Source: UBA5314 sp035560815
GTDB taxonomy: Bacteria; Bacillota; Syntrophomonadia; Syntrophomonadales; Syntrophomonadaceae
Assembly (NCBI GenBank): GCA_035560815.1
Contig: DATMYR010000069.1
Coordinates: 1-64,000, forward strand
Direction: 5' to 3'
Length of the DNA stretch: 64,000 bases
Under the pieces are notes generated by a model that was not told where the DNA came from, made no database searches, and saw nothing but the letters and a program-made list of their open reading frames with translations. Numbering within the stretch: position 1 is the stretch's first letter; every line of letters begins with the position of its first letter. Below, piece by piece: positions 43,453-52,015 of the stretch. The position numbers and the translations under genes were made by a program.

Positions 43453-43845
43453 TTGGAGGCGATTCGCTACAAAGCTCCGGGGCGATGTCCCATTTGTGGT
43501 CAAGAATTGACGGTTAGCCGGCTTAGCTGCCAGCAGTGTAATACCAACCTGGAGGGACAATTCAGCCCCTGCCGTTTTTGCCAGCTTCCTGCTGACCAGA
43601 TTGAGTTTGTAGAAGTCTTCATTAAATGCCGGGGCAACATAAAAGAAGTGGAAAAAGAAATGGGAATATCGTATCCGACCGTACGCAACAGGCTGGAGGG
43701 AGTTATTCAAGCCCTGGGCTTTCAGAATGATCAACCTGATAAAAAAGAGCGAGAGGACCTGAGAACCGAGATATTGGATGCTTTGGAAAGGGGCGAGATT
43801 GATCCTCGTGAAGCTGTTGAGCAGTTGAAGAAACTTAAAAGATAA
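43453..43845 (+). CDS. DUF2089-family zinc-ribbon/helix-turn-helix protein
   Basis: 130 residues as drawn from TTG 43453. AAAGGAG abuts this TTG with no gap, whereas an ATT at 43462 has the ideal 9-base spacing and would begin IRYKAPGRCPICG, matching the usual family N-terminus; an ATT start is therefore possible. Two CxxC ribbons (CPICG, CQQC) plus CRFC, then a helix-turn-helix-like segment FIKCRGNIKEVEKEMGISYPTVRNRLEGVI. DUF2089 proteins resemble transcription factors and are found beside YvlB-like genes. Likely regulator of the operon that follows. Confidence 0.8.
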   Translation: MEAIRYKAPGRCPICGQELTVSRLSCQQCNTNLEGQFSPCRFCQLPADQIEFVEVFIKCRGNIKEVEKEMGISYPTVRNRLEGVIQALGFQNDQPDKKEREDLRTEILDALERGEIDPREAVEQLKKLKR

Positions 43846-43867
43846 ATAGAAGAAAGGAGCCTAATTT

Positions 43868-44275
43868 ATGAACCAGGAAAGACTGAAAATATTACAGCTG
43901 ATTGAAGAAGGCAAGGTTACTGCCAGCGAAGGCCTGGAGCTCTTGCAGGCACTGGAAGCGCCCCGGGAGTCCAAGCCTGCTGATGGTCGGGAGAGGGTTT
44001 TTCGGGTCAAAGTGGACGGAGATAAGACAAAAGTGAATGTCAACATTCCCCTGCGTCTGGTCAGGGTTGCTTCGAAATTTGCTACTTTAGGTATGAATTT
44101 CATACCTGAACAGGCTCGCACGGAATTGGATAATCGGGGCATTGATCTGTCACAGTTCGATTTTGATGAGCTGATAGACTTGATCGATCAGGGGCTGGTG
44201 GATGGCAAGCTGGTCGATGTGAATGTTGAAGATCCGAATGAGGGGCGGATTACAGTTGAAGTGTATGTGGAATAA
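43868..44275 (+). CDS. YvlB-like SHOCT-type domain protein
   Basis: 135 residues, AGAAAGGAG upstream. The N-terminal helical segment (MNQERLKILQLIEEGKVTASEGLELLQALE) is the SHOCT-like domain seen at the start of YvlB; the rest (VFRVKVDGDKTKVNVNIPLRLVRVASKF ... DFDELIDLIDQG) matches the DUF4097-linked portion without the long beta-helix. In Bacillus the yvlABCD operon responds to envelope stress; the parallel is inferred from gene order. Confidence 0.75.
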   Translation: MNQERLKILQLIEEGKVTASEGLELLQALEAPRESKPADGRERVFRVKVDGDKTKVNVNIPLRLVRVASKFATLGMNFIPEQARTELDNRGIDLSQFDFDELIDLIDQGLVDGKLVDVNVEDPNEGRITVEVYVE

Positions 44276-44555
44276 ACGTAGGAATTTCCTGCTCTTGATC
44301 CGTATACGAACCACTGGACGAATGAGGCTGGCTTTTCCGCTTCTCCTGCCGGTTTTGGAGGAGACCCTGGAGGAAGCCGGAGACTGGATGGGGATTTGGG
44401 TAAAGCTTATTCCCAAACCAAAAAGCCCTCTAATTCTGGCAGATCTATTTCTGCAGTCCTGCCTGGAACTGCTGAGAGAGTTTAGAAAGTTGGGCTCCTG
44501 GCATTTGATTAAGATTGACACTCCTGAAGCCCGGGTTTATATCGACCTGAAATAA
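44265..44555 (+). CDS. Hypothetical small protein of the YvlB operon
   Basis: 96 residues; its ATG lies inside the end of the previous gene (11-base overlap), indicating coupled translation. The protein is partly hydrophobic (LAFPLLLPVLEETLEEAG ... PLILADLFLQSCLELLREFR) and rich in basic residues at both ends. I do not recognise a family. Position suggests a YvlC-like partner, but no PspC domain is visible. Confidence 0.6.
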   Translation: MWNKRRNFLLLIRIRTTGRMRLAFPLLLPVLEETLEEAGDWMGIWVKLIPKPKSPLILADLFLQSCLELLREFRKLGSWHLIKIDTPEARVYIDLK

Positions 44556-44689
44556 TGTTTGGGGACGCATCTTTTCTCGGATTTCGGATAAATGCTTTTC
44601 ATAGTGCAATTCCCGATTTGTTGAGTGACTACATTGGAACGGGTGGGGAATGTCCTCATGGGTACTTTAAAAATAGGAGAAGTGTTGGT

Positions 44690-45055
44690 ATGCAAAAATT
44701 TCTTCTCATCGCTGGTTCCAACTTGCTGGCTCTATATCTGGCCTCCCTCTTTTCTCCTCTCATCCCGGGTTATGATTTTCTGGGAATGTTGGAGGCCGCT
44801 ATCCTATTGACTATCATAAACTGGCTGTTGCGGCCGCTGCTGATGCTGGTAGCCCTGCCTCTGAACCTTATCAGTCTGGGGTTCTTTGTTCTGGTGATCA
44901 ACGCCTGGATGGTTATGCTCAGCACCAGTATGGTAAGGGGCTGGCAGGCGCCGGGGTTCTGGGCAGCTATGGGCATAGCGCTGCTGGTCATGCTGTGCAA
45001 TTCTGCCGCCAAAAGGACAGCTCGAGCCTGGATACAGGATCCGGTGGCCGCTTAA
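44690..45055 (+). CDS. Phage-holin-superfamily IV membrane protein (YvlD-like)
   Basis: 121 residues from the ATG at 44690 (AGGAG 10 bases upstream); an earlier ATG at 44555 would add 45 unlike residues. Four transmembrane helices with the conserved NWLLRPLLMLVALPLNLISLGFFVLVINAWMV core of the mycobacterial 4-TMS holin / YvlD family. Despite the name these chromosomal proteins are not lytic; they accompany envelope-stress operons. Stops 5 bases before the convergent hydrolase gene. Confidence 0.88.
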   Translation: MQKFLLIAGSNLLALYLASLFSPLIPGYDFLGMLEAAILLTIINWLLRPLLMLVALPLNLISLGFFVLVINAWMVMLSTSMVRGWQAPGFWAAMGIALLVMLCNSAAKRTARAWIQDPVAA

Positions 45056-45060
45056 GGTTT

Positions 45061-45891
45061 TCAACGGCTTTCAATAAAACTGGTAATCAGGTCGGGAATA
45101 GCCCTACGGGCTACCTCGGGATTAGCACCCCCGCTCAAGACCATCAAAACTGGCTTTCCTACCGCCAGTGATCTAATTTTCCTGCCCAGGAAGGAGTAGG
45201 AATCTTCACTCAGATTAAAAGCACCATAGTCCAGGCGATGAGAGTCATGGCCAAAGATGAGGATGAGAAGATCGAAAGACCAGGGGCGCTCCAGGACCTG
45301 GCTGACTCTGCTCATAAAAACGGAATCGTCAGCTCCCACTATCCCATAGTCATAATTGTTCCATTGCGGATTCTCATTATCTATAAATCCGGAATGGAAG
45401 TTAACGTGAATTACATCTGGATCATCGCCTAGCAAGTCACGGGTGCCATCACCAAAATGGGGGTCCACATCCACGATCATAATGCGCTTCATTCCCAGTT
45501 CTCTTAACCGCATCACTGCCATGGCGACATCGTTAAAAAAACAAAAACCCCAACAACGATCGCGACTAGCGTGGTGCCCGGCTGCCCCCACAAAGCAAAA
45601 AGCCAGATCCAATTCTCCGGTCTGAAGGCACTCAGCGGCTTCTACCACTCCGGATGCTGAGAGAATGGCGTTTTCATATTCTCCTTCACGTTTAACATCC
45701 AGAATCAAAGATGGAGTATGGATACTTCGTAGAAGACGTATAGCATCTTCCGTGATCACGGGAGTATACACTGCAGCTTGGCCCGAACCGATAAGGTGTT
45801 TAAGCCCTTCAAAACCAGGAACAATTCTTTCCCTCAGTATATCAATGCCTTCGCGGGCAAAATCCGGGTGATAGAAAATTCCTACTTTCAT
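45061..45891 (-). CDS. Histone-deacetylase-family (acetylpolyamine/acetoin AcuC-like) hydrolase
   Basis: 276 residues. HDAC-fold hallmarks: AAGHHASRDRCWGFCFFNDVAMA (active-site His pair and Phe), zinc ligands in VDVDPHFGDGT (Asp, His) and the third Asp in FGHDSHRLDYG, then VLSGGANPEV. Bacterial members remove acetyl from polyamines or other small molecules. AAGGAGAAGA precedes the ATG. Faces a 346-base gap before the PocR protein. Confidence 0.88.
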   Translation of the reverse strand: MKVGIFYHPDFAREGIDILRERIVPGFEGLKHLIGSGQAAVYTPVITEDAIRLLRSIHTPSLILDVKREGEYENAILSASGVVEAAECLQTGELDLAFCFVGAAGHHASRDRCWGFCFFNDVAMAVMRLRELGMKRIMIVDVDPHFGDGTRDLLGDDPDVIHVNFHSGFIDNENPQWNNYDYGIVGADDSVFMSRVSQVLERPWSFDLLILIFGHDSHRLDYGAFNLSEDSYSFLGRKIRSLAVGKPVLMVLSGGANPEVARRAIPDLITSFIESR

Positions 45892-46237
45892 TCGCGATCT
45901 TCTCCTTTGGTTTTAATCCTGAATATTCCCGATATCGAAATACTTATCCTGCCTTAACCCTTCTTAAAAGGCCATTCAAGATAAAATATTAAGTTTTCCG
46001 GTTTATAGAACGAATGGAAAATATTGAGTTAGATAATTGATGAGGCCCTTTAACTCGAAATATAGAGGAAAATGAGAAAATTTATCGAATATACTATAAA
46101 CTTTTATCCGCATCTGTGCACTGTTATGCTCGATTTATATAACATCTTTCAACCCTTGTAGTCAAGGAAGACGGGTTCCGAAATGATCGGCAGTCACTTT
46201 CCGAGAATGGGTGGAGCCAGAATAGGGGGGGGAACAC
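45892..46237. other. Divergent intergenic region
   Basis: 346 bases between the minus-strand hydrolase and the plus-strand sensor gene; it must hold both promoters. An imperfect inverted repeat (AAAATATTAAGTTTTCC ... GGAAAATATTGAG) lies at ~45980-46028. A G8 tract (46225-46232) forms the ribosome site of the sensor gene. No small gene seen. Confidence 0.5.
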
Positions 46238-49200
46238 GTGCCGTCATACTATCTTAGTGAACTACTGGACTTCTCTTCACTGAAATCAATGTTGAACGAT
46301 TTTCAACCACTTATTGGAGCAGCCCTTATTCTTTTGGATGAACAGGGGAAACTGGTCTGCTCGTCCGGATGTCAGGAGATCTGCCAAAATTACCACTGGG
46401 CCAGTAAAAAAGGGAAGAAGGCCTGCCAGGACAACTGGAATAAGCAAGTTAAATGCCTGAAGGATGGTGTGGGTTCGGCATGCATATGTAAATATGGGCT
46501 GCAAGTGAATGCACTGCCGATCGTGATTTGTGACCAGCAAATGGGAACTTTGATCATCGAACAGTTCCTTTCTGAAACCCCGGATGAAAGTGCGTTTCGT
46601 GCCCAGGCACAGATAATGGGTTTTGATGAAGCGCCCTACCTGAAAGCCCTGAATCAGGTGCCGATTATCCCTGCCAGCAGGCTTGCCATCATCCAAACTT
46701 TCCTTAACGACCAGGTGAAGATGTTCCTCTCTAGAGCAGTTGAGCGTCTTCAGCACCTGGAATCCATGGATTCTTTGCAGAAGGTTGAAAAGGACTATCA
46801 CTATCTATTCAACAACGCCCAGGTGGGTATATTCCGTACCAATCTGGCCGATGGCAGAATACTGATGAGCAATGACTGGCCTGCCCGTTTCCTGGGCTAT
46901 GAGGATTATATCGATAACGAAGAAGCTGTTAAAAAGGGAACGACTCTGGAGTATTTTGTAGACCCGATAGTACGAGAAAAAATGCTTGCCAGCTTCGTTG
47001 ATGACGAGATTCATGACCTGGAACTTCCTGTGAAGAAGAAGGACGGTAACCAGGTTTGGGTCAGTCTTACAGGCCGTATTGACCGGGATTTGGGTTGTAT
47101 AGATGGGGTTATTGTCGATATTACCTGCCGTAAGGAAGCTGAGGAAGCTCACCAGGAGAGTGAGGCGCACCACAGCAGCCTGTTTAATAACAGTCATGCC
47201 ATTATGCTGTTGTCTGATGCTAAAACCGGCGATATTGTGGATGCCAATCCGGCAGCTTGCAGCTTTTATGGCTATACCCGGGAAACCTTGACTGGAATGA
47301 ACCTTAGCGAAATCAATGGTTTGCCCAGGGGGCAGTTAATTCAACAACTTACTGAAATCGTTGCCAGCCATCTATATTACTTCCGGCATCGTCTGGCCAA
47401 CGGAGAATGGCGCGATGTAGATGTGCGCCGGGTGCCGGTAAAAGTCAAAGGGAAAAAGCTGGTTTATTCCATTATCAACGATATAACCGAGCGCAGACGT
47501 TGGGAGAATTCCCTGCGGGAATCGGAACGACAATTGGCCGATATCATTGAGTTTTTGCCCGACGCCACCTTTGCCATCGATCAAAAGGGAACCGTAATCG
47601 CCTGGAACCGGGCGGCGGAAGAATTATGCGGGGTTGCCAAAGAAAAAATACTGGGCCAAAATGACTATCCATATGCCCAGTGTATTCACGGGGAACGCCG
47701 GCCCATATTGATTGACCTGGTAATCTCACCTGAGCTTGAAGAACAGTTGAATTATCCTGTTTTCCATCGGGAAGAAAATACGGTGGTAGGGGAAGAATTC
47801 TGCCCGGCACTGGGAACATCCGGGGCCTATATGTGGGGGAAAGCTTCAGCCCTTTATGACAACCAGGGCCATATCGTGGGAGCCATTGAATCGATGCGCG
47901 ACATTACGTCTCGCAGAACATCTGCATTGAACCAGGAGAGGGAGCTGCGCAAGTTCCGGGTTCTTTTTGATCTGGCCATAGCTATGACTGCTGAAAACAG
48001 CCTGGAGGAAAACCTCACCCTGGCGGCGGAAAAGAGCCGGGATTTGCTGGGAACGGATACTGCTTTCATCGCTCTGCTGGATGAAGAGCATGGTGATGTC
48101 TATATGCGCACGCTATTAGGTATTGAAACCGAGGATTTTAAAAATATCCGTATGCCCTTCGGCATTGGGCTGGGGGGCCTGGTGGCCACCCGCGGAAAAG
48201 GGATGATTGTTGAGGACTACCTTAAATGCCTGGATATCAGCCACGAACCTGATGAAGTCATCCGAAAGGAGGGGCTGGTATCCGGGATAGCAGTCCCCTT
48301 GCAAATGGGCAAGAAAAATCTGGGAGTCCTGTATGCATATAACCGGCAGAAAACAGATTTTACTTCCTTGGATCTGGAAACATTGACTCTCCTGGGGAAC
48401 CTGACTGCCGTTGAGATCAGCCGCCGTCAGACGGAAGCTGACCTTTTGGAATCAAGGCAGCAGATGGCTGATATCATTAGCTTTCTCCCTGACGCCACTT
48501 TCTCTATAGATAAATCAGGCCAGGTGATCACCTGGAATAAAGCCGCTGAAGAGTTGACTGGAGTTGAAGCCCTTCAAATGTTGGGTAAAAACCAATTTGA
48601 ATATGGCATGGTTTTATATGGGCAGAGGAGGCCGACCCTGGCCGATCTGGTTATGGCGCCGGGCAGCGAGGTGGACAGCGGCTATACGAATATTTACTGG
48701 GATGGCTCTTCCCTGGTGGCAGAAAATTTTTGCGACAAGGTAAGGAGTACCGGAGCCTATCTATGGGGGAAAGCATCTTGTCTGTATGACAGCCAGGGCA
48801 AGGTAATCGGAGCTATAGAATCAGTCCGAGATATCTCTGAACATAGAAAGGCTACCCAGGCTTTGCGTGAATCGGAGCAAAGGCTTTCCGATATTATTAA
48901 TTTCCTACCTGATCCCACCTTCGTTATTGACCTGGAGGGAAATGTCATGGCATGGAACCGGGCTATTGAAGAGATGACTGGAGTCGGAGCTGCTGATATC
49001 TTGCATAAAGGTAATTACCAGCATGCCATTCCCTTCTATGGAAACCGGCAGCCCATGCTCATCGATCTTATCTTCCAGGCCAATCCGGATGCGGAAAAGG
49101 ACTACTTTTTTATTCAGAGGGATAACGAAGCATGGGTGGCTGAGACCCCCATCCCATGTGTCAAGGGGAAGAAGCTCTACCTGTGGGGGAAAGCCACTCC

Positions 49201-49918
49201 GCTTTATGATTCTCGTGGTGTGCTGGTAGGAGCCATTGAATCCATCCGGGACATTACTCAGCGTAAAGAGTCGGAAGAAGCCTTGCAGGATAGCTATTAC
49301 CGGTTGGAACGAATCTTGGAGGGTGTGGTAAGCGCTCTAGGCGCTACGGCTGAACAACGGGATCCCTATACAGCCGGACATCAACGCCGGGTGGCTCAAT
49401 TAGCAACCGGCATCGCCCAGGAGATGGATCTGCCGGTCGCCCAAATTCATAATATTCGGACAGCATCAGCACTGCACGATATCGGAAAAATGTATATCCC
49501 GGCAGAAATCCTGAGCAAACCTGGGAAACTGACCGAGATTGAAAGGCTGCTAATTAAGACTCATCCCCAGGCTGGATATGATATTGTAAAGAGCATTCCA
49601 TTCACAGGACAAATTTCCGAAATCTTAATCCAACATCATGAACGGATGGATGGATCGGGATATCCCTATGGCTTGTCCGGGCATGAAATACTACTTGAGG
49701 CCCGAATTGTCGCTGTAGCTGATGTGGTTGAGGCTATGTCTTCCCATCGTCCCTATAGACCAGCCTTTGGGCTGGAAAAAGCCCTGCATGAGATTGTGAA
49801 AAATAAAGGAACTTCCTACGATCCAGAGGTTGTTGATGCCTGTATTCGGTTGTTTATGGAAAAGGGCTTTGTTTTTGATGATGGCGGTGGAGATGTGGTT
49901 AGTGGCTTTGGTTATTGA
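46238..49918 (+). CDS. PocR-PAS-GAF-PAS HD-GYP protein (c-di-GMP phosphodiesterase type)
   Basis: 1226 residues from GTG 46238, ribosome site a G8 run 5 bases upstream. Residues ~1-175 are a PocR ligand domain with its cysteines (CSSGCQEICQNYHW, SACICKYG). PAS domains follow at ~190-300, 310-425 and 430-555, a GAF at ~565-725, and two more PAS at ~735-980. Residues ~1030-1190 are an HD-GYP domain with HDIGKMYIP and HHERMDGSGYPYGLSG, all catalytic residues present. No membrane segment. It should degrade c-di-GMP (or a related dinucleotide) in response to a metabolite sensed by PocR. PAS 3, 4 and 5 are recent internal duplications. Confidence 0.92.
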   Translation: MPSYYLSELLDFSSLKSMLNDFQPLIGAALILLDEQGKLVCSSGCQEICQNYHWASKKGKKACQDNWNKQVKCLKDGVGSACICKYGLQVNALPIVICDQQMGTLIIEQFLSETPDESAFRAQAQIMGFDEAPYLKALNQVPIIPASRLAIIQTFLNDQVKMFLSRAVERLQHLESMDSLQKVEKDYHYLFNNAQVGIFRTNLADGRILMSNDWPARFLGYEDYIDNEEAVKKGTTLEYFVDPIVREKMLASFVDDEIHDLELPVKKKDGNQVWVSLTGRIDRDLGCIDGVIVDITCRKEAEEAHQESEAHHSSLFNNSHAIMLLSDAKTGDIVDANPAACSFYGYTRETLTGMNLSEINGLPRGQLIQQLTEIVASHLYYFRHRLANGEWRDVDVRRVPVKVKGKKLVYSIINDITERRRWENSLRESERQLADIIEFLPDATFAIDQKGTVIAWNRAAEELCGVAKEKILGQNDYPYAQCIHGERRPILIDLVISPELEEQLNYPVFHREENTVVGEEFCPALGTSGAYMWGKASALYDNQGHIVGAIESMRDITSRRTSALNQERELRKFRVLFDLAIAMTAENSLEENLTLAAEKSRDLLGTDTAFIALLDEEHGDVYMRTLLGIETEDFKNIRMPFGIGLGGLVATRGKGMIVEDYLKCLDISHEPDEVIRKEGLVSGIAVPLQMGKKNLGVLYAYNRQKTDFTSLDLETLTLLGNLTAVEISRRQTEADLLESRQQMADIISFLPDATFSIDKSGQVITWNKAAEELTGVEALQMLGKNQFEYGMVLYGQRRPTLADLVMAPGSEVDSGYTNIYWDGSSLVAENFCDKVRSTGAYLWGKASCLYDSQGKVIGAIESVRDISEHRKATQALRESEQRLSDIINFLPDPTFVIDLEGNVMAWNRAIEEMTGVGAADILHKGNYQHAIPFYGNRQPMLIDLIFQANPDAEKDYFFIQRDNEAWVAETPIPCVKGKKLYLWGKATPLYDSRGVLVGAIESIRDITQRKESEEALQDSYYRLERILEGVVSALGATAEQRDPYTAGHQRRVAQLATGIAQEMDLPVAQIHNIRTASALHDIGKMYIPAEILSKPGKLTEIERLLIKTHPQAGYDIVKSIPFTGQISEILIQHHERMDGSGYPYGLSGHEILLEARIVAVADVVEAMSSHRPYRPAFGLEKALHEIVKNKGTSYDPEVVDACIRLFMEKGFVFDDGGGDVVSGFGY

Positions 49919-50079
49919 TGCCTGCTTTGATGACCGTCCCCGGATTATTCAGGATTGAAATAGGGCTTATGCCCCGTTTAGCCGGTGGATGCGCTTTTTG
50001 TCTAAATGCCTGGTACTATGGGATTATTAACTTGACTTGCTTTTTCTTAAGGCCTATAATCAACATGCAAATCAAAATA

Positions 50080-50242
50080 GTTCCTCGTTAGGTGAGGCTA
50101 CTATACAGACATATGCCACTGCCCCGAAACGTCGAGAGACGCCAACGGGTAAACAGGTACTGCCGGCTTAAGGCTTTACTTAATGTGGCTGGAGTCTTGT
50201 AGACTGCTAACCCCTAATTCTGGATGTTACGCATCGAGGAAA
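50080..50242 (+). ncRNA. M-box (ykoK-type) magnesium riboswitch aptamer
   Basis: The conserved M-box segments are present in order: TTCCTCGTTAGGTGAGGCT, the CTGCCCCGAAACGTCGAGAG / ACGCCAACGGGTAAACAG stem-loops, TGTGGCTGGAG and GACTGCTAACCCC, and the closing P1 strand CGAGGAAA pairing with TTCCTCG. M-box RNAs fold when Mg2+ is high and turn off downstream Mg2+ transport genes. Here it precedes an MgtE-N/CBS protein and an NRAMP transporter, with a terminator at 50508-50538. Confidence 0.93.
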
Positions 50243-50344
50243 ATTTTTGTAGGACAAGGCGGTCGCTCCTTGCCATCCTTGGCACCGCGACACTAGGCCG
50301 TCCATGGCCGTCGGAGGAAAGAGTAATACCGGGACGTATTGCGA

Positions 50345-50418
50345 TTGACGACAACGCAGTCATACAGAAATTTAACCGATGGTAATATGTTGAATTAGGG
50401 ATTGGCAGTCTACTAACC
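50345..50418 (+). repeat. Dispersed intergenic repeat, copy B (in riboswitch leader)
   Basis: ATTGACGACAACGCAGTCAT... matches copy A at 39134-39179 (37 of 46 bases). It lies between the M-box aptamer and the terminator, lengthening the leader. Confidence 0.6.
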
Positions 50419-50507
50419 TCCTAGCTGTGTAGAGCTAAAGCTCAGACGAGAGAGGAAGGTTGGTTCCTGGCATTTGACAAGCCTGAGACCAGGATATTAG
50501 GCATGGA

Positions 50508-50538
50508 AAGGACCTCCTCATGGGGGTCCTTATTTTTA
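50508..50538 (+). terminator. Terminator of the M-box leader
   Basis: AAGGACCTCC (50508-50517) pairs with GGGGGTCCTT (50522-50531, one G-U pair) around a TCAT loop, followed by ATTTTTAT. It is the likely off-switch of the riboswitch, though 265 bases from the aptamer. Confidence 0.85.
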
Positions 50539-50687
50539 TCTCCTGCCGACCAGGATCGAATCTCCTGCATCGACATCTGATCTTTTTCCTTCCAACCGCC
50601 TTGACCGAGGCTTCGTTGCCTTTGAATCAGGACCCTTAGGAACCGGACCTTAAAAAGGGGAATAATGTAGTGAAAGGGGTGGGAAAG

Positions 50688-51995
50688 ATGCTGAAAATCT
50701 TAAACAAGGCTGTATATAGCGACACCAGCCAGGAATTCTATATCAGTGAGGTCATTGGCCGTAAAATTTACGATAATTATGGCCATAAAGTCGGGCGGGT
50801 CAAGGACCTGGTAGCTGTCTGGGAAGCAGGTAATCCTGAAGTTGTCGGCATCAAACTTGCCTCCAGTTCTGAAATTATTCCCCTCAACTTGATTGCTGAG
50901 TTCGGCCGTCAGGCCATTTATCTAAAAACCCGCATCAGCCAGGATCAGGTTCGCGAAGTTGATGAAAATGAAATTTTTGTCAATCGCTGGCTTCTGGACA
51001 AGCAGATTGTTGACATCCGGGGGGCCAAGGTAGTAAGAGTCAATGACATTAAACTGCGGTGGTTTTGCCTGGAGGGACGGGTGCACATCACCTTGATTGC
51101 TGTAGACATTGGTCTACGCGGTATGCTGCGCCGCATGGGATTGAGACTCCTGGCCAATAAAGCCGCGGAAAAACTTCTCATATGGGATCACTTTAAACCC
51201 TTAACCACGCGTACAGAAAATCTAGAGCTGGTAGTGCCGGCTGAGTACATTGCCAACATGCACCCGGCAGACATCGCTGATATTATTGAGAATCTGGATA
51301 CTGGCGGGCAAATGGAGGTTCTAAAATCTCTGGATACCGATACCGCTGCCGATACCCTGGCCGAGGTGGAGGCCGAAGAGCGCAGCCAGTTGATGGAATC
51401 TATCAGCGCACAGCAGGCTTATGTCTTGATAGAAGCCATGTCACCAGACGTAGCGGCTGACGTTCTCAGCGACCTGCCCATGAAAAAGCGAGTGGAAATC
51501 TTGAGCCTGATTGATCCAGATACAGCCCGTGAATTGCGCGACCTCATGAGCTATCCGGAAGGTACGGCTGGTTCATTAATGACTACTGAGCTTATTGAAT
51601 TCAATGCCAAGGCCAGCATACAACAGGTATTCTCCTGGTTGCAGGAGGAACAACCTGATTTTGAAACCTGGAATGAACTCTTTGTGATTGATGATAACGA
51701 ACAGCTCATCGGAGTTGTGCCTTTGCGGGCTTTGATGCTTTCCCCTCCGGAGACCAGCCTTGGTGACATGGTGGAGGAGACGGTGCGGCTCAAACCGGAA
51801 GATGATTACGGTAAGGTCCTGGAATATACGGTGAAATATGGCCTACTGGCTTTGCCAGTGGTTGATGAGCGGGATCACCTGATCGGCAATATAACAGTTG
51901 ACGATGTACTGACATCCCTGGTGGAGGACCCTCGCAACCGACGACGGTTGGAGGAAGATTCCTATCTTTCTATTTTGAAAACCCTGAAGAAATAG
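50688..51995 (+). CDS. PRC-barrel / MgtE N-domain / CBS-pair protein without channel
   Basis: 435 residues from ATG 50688 (AAAGGGG, 8 bases); GTG 50670 is an alternative. Residues ~18-80 and ~95-165 are PRC-barrel-like (EFYISEVIGRKIYDNYGHKVGRVKDL; second copy WLLDKQIVDIRGAKVVRVNDI). Residues ~185-290 are the MgtE intracellular N domain (HPADIADIIENLDTGGQMEVLKSLDTDTAAD ... LPMKKRVEIL) and ~295-420 a CBS pair ending GNITVDDVL. The five-helix MgtE channel is absent and no membrane helix is seen. In MgtE these domains sense cytoplasmic Mg2+. Twenty bases before the NRAMP gene, it is probably that transporter's Mg2+-sensing regulator (inference). Confidence 0.9.
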   Translation: MLKILNKAVYSDTSQEFYISEVIGRKIYDNYGHKVGRVKDLVAVWEAGNPEVVGIKLASSSEIIPLNLIAEFGRQAIYLKTRISQDQVREVDENEIFVNRWLLDKQIVDIRGAKVVRVNDIKLRWFCLEGRVHITLIAVDIGLRGMLRRMGLRLLANKAAEKLLIWDHFKPLTTRTENLELVVPAEYIANMHPADIADIIENLDTGGQMEVLKSLDTDTAADTLAEVEAEERSQLMESISAQQAYVLIEAMSPDVAADVLSDLPMKKRVEILSLIDPDTARELRDLMSYPEGTAGSLMTTELIEFNAKASIQQVFSWLQEEQPDFETWNELFVIDDNEQLIGVVPLRALMLSPPETSLGDMVEETVRLKPEDDYGKVLEYTVKYGLLALPVVDERDHLIGNITVDDVLTSLVEDPRNRRRLEEDSYLSILKTLKK

Positions 51996-52015
51996 TCAGG
52001 GGCGGGGGTGGACGT

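Larger units (their letters stand above)
49919..50687 (+). other. Long leader region (promoter, M-box, repeat, terminator)
   Basis: 769 bases without a protein gene. From left: stop of the HD-GYP gene, probable promoter near 50030-50060 (TTGACT at 50033, TATAAT at 50055), the M-box, an unexplained GC-rich stretch 50250-50340 with a GCGGT/ACCGC stem, the dispersed repeat and the terminator. Confidence 0.7.
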
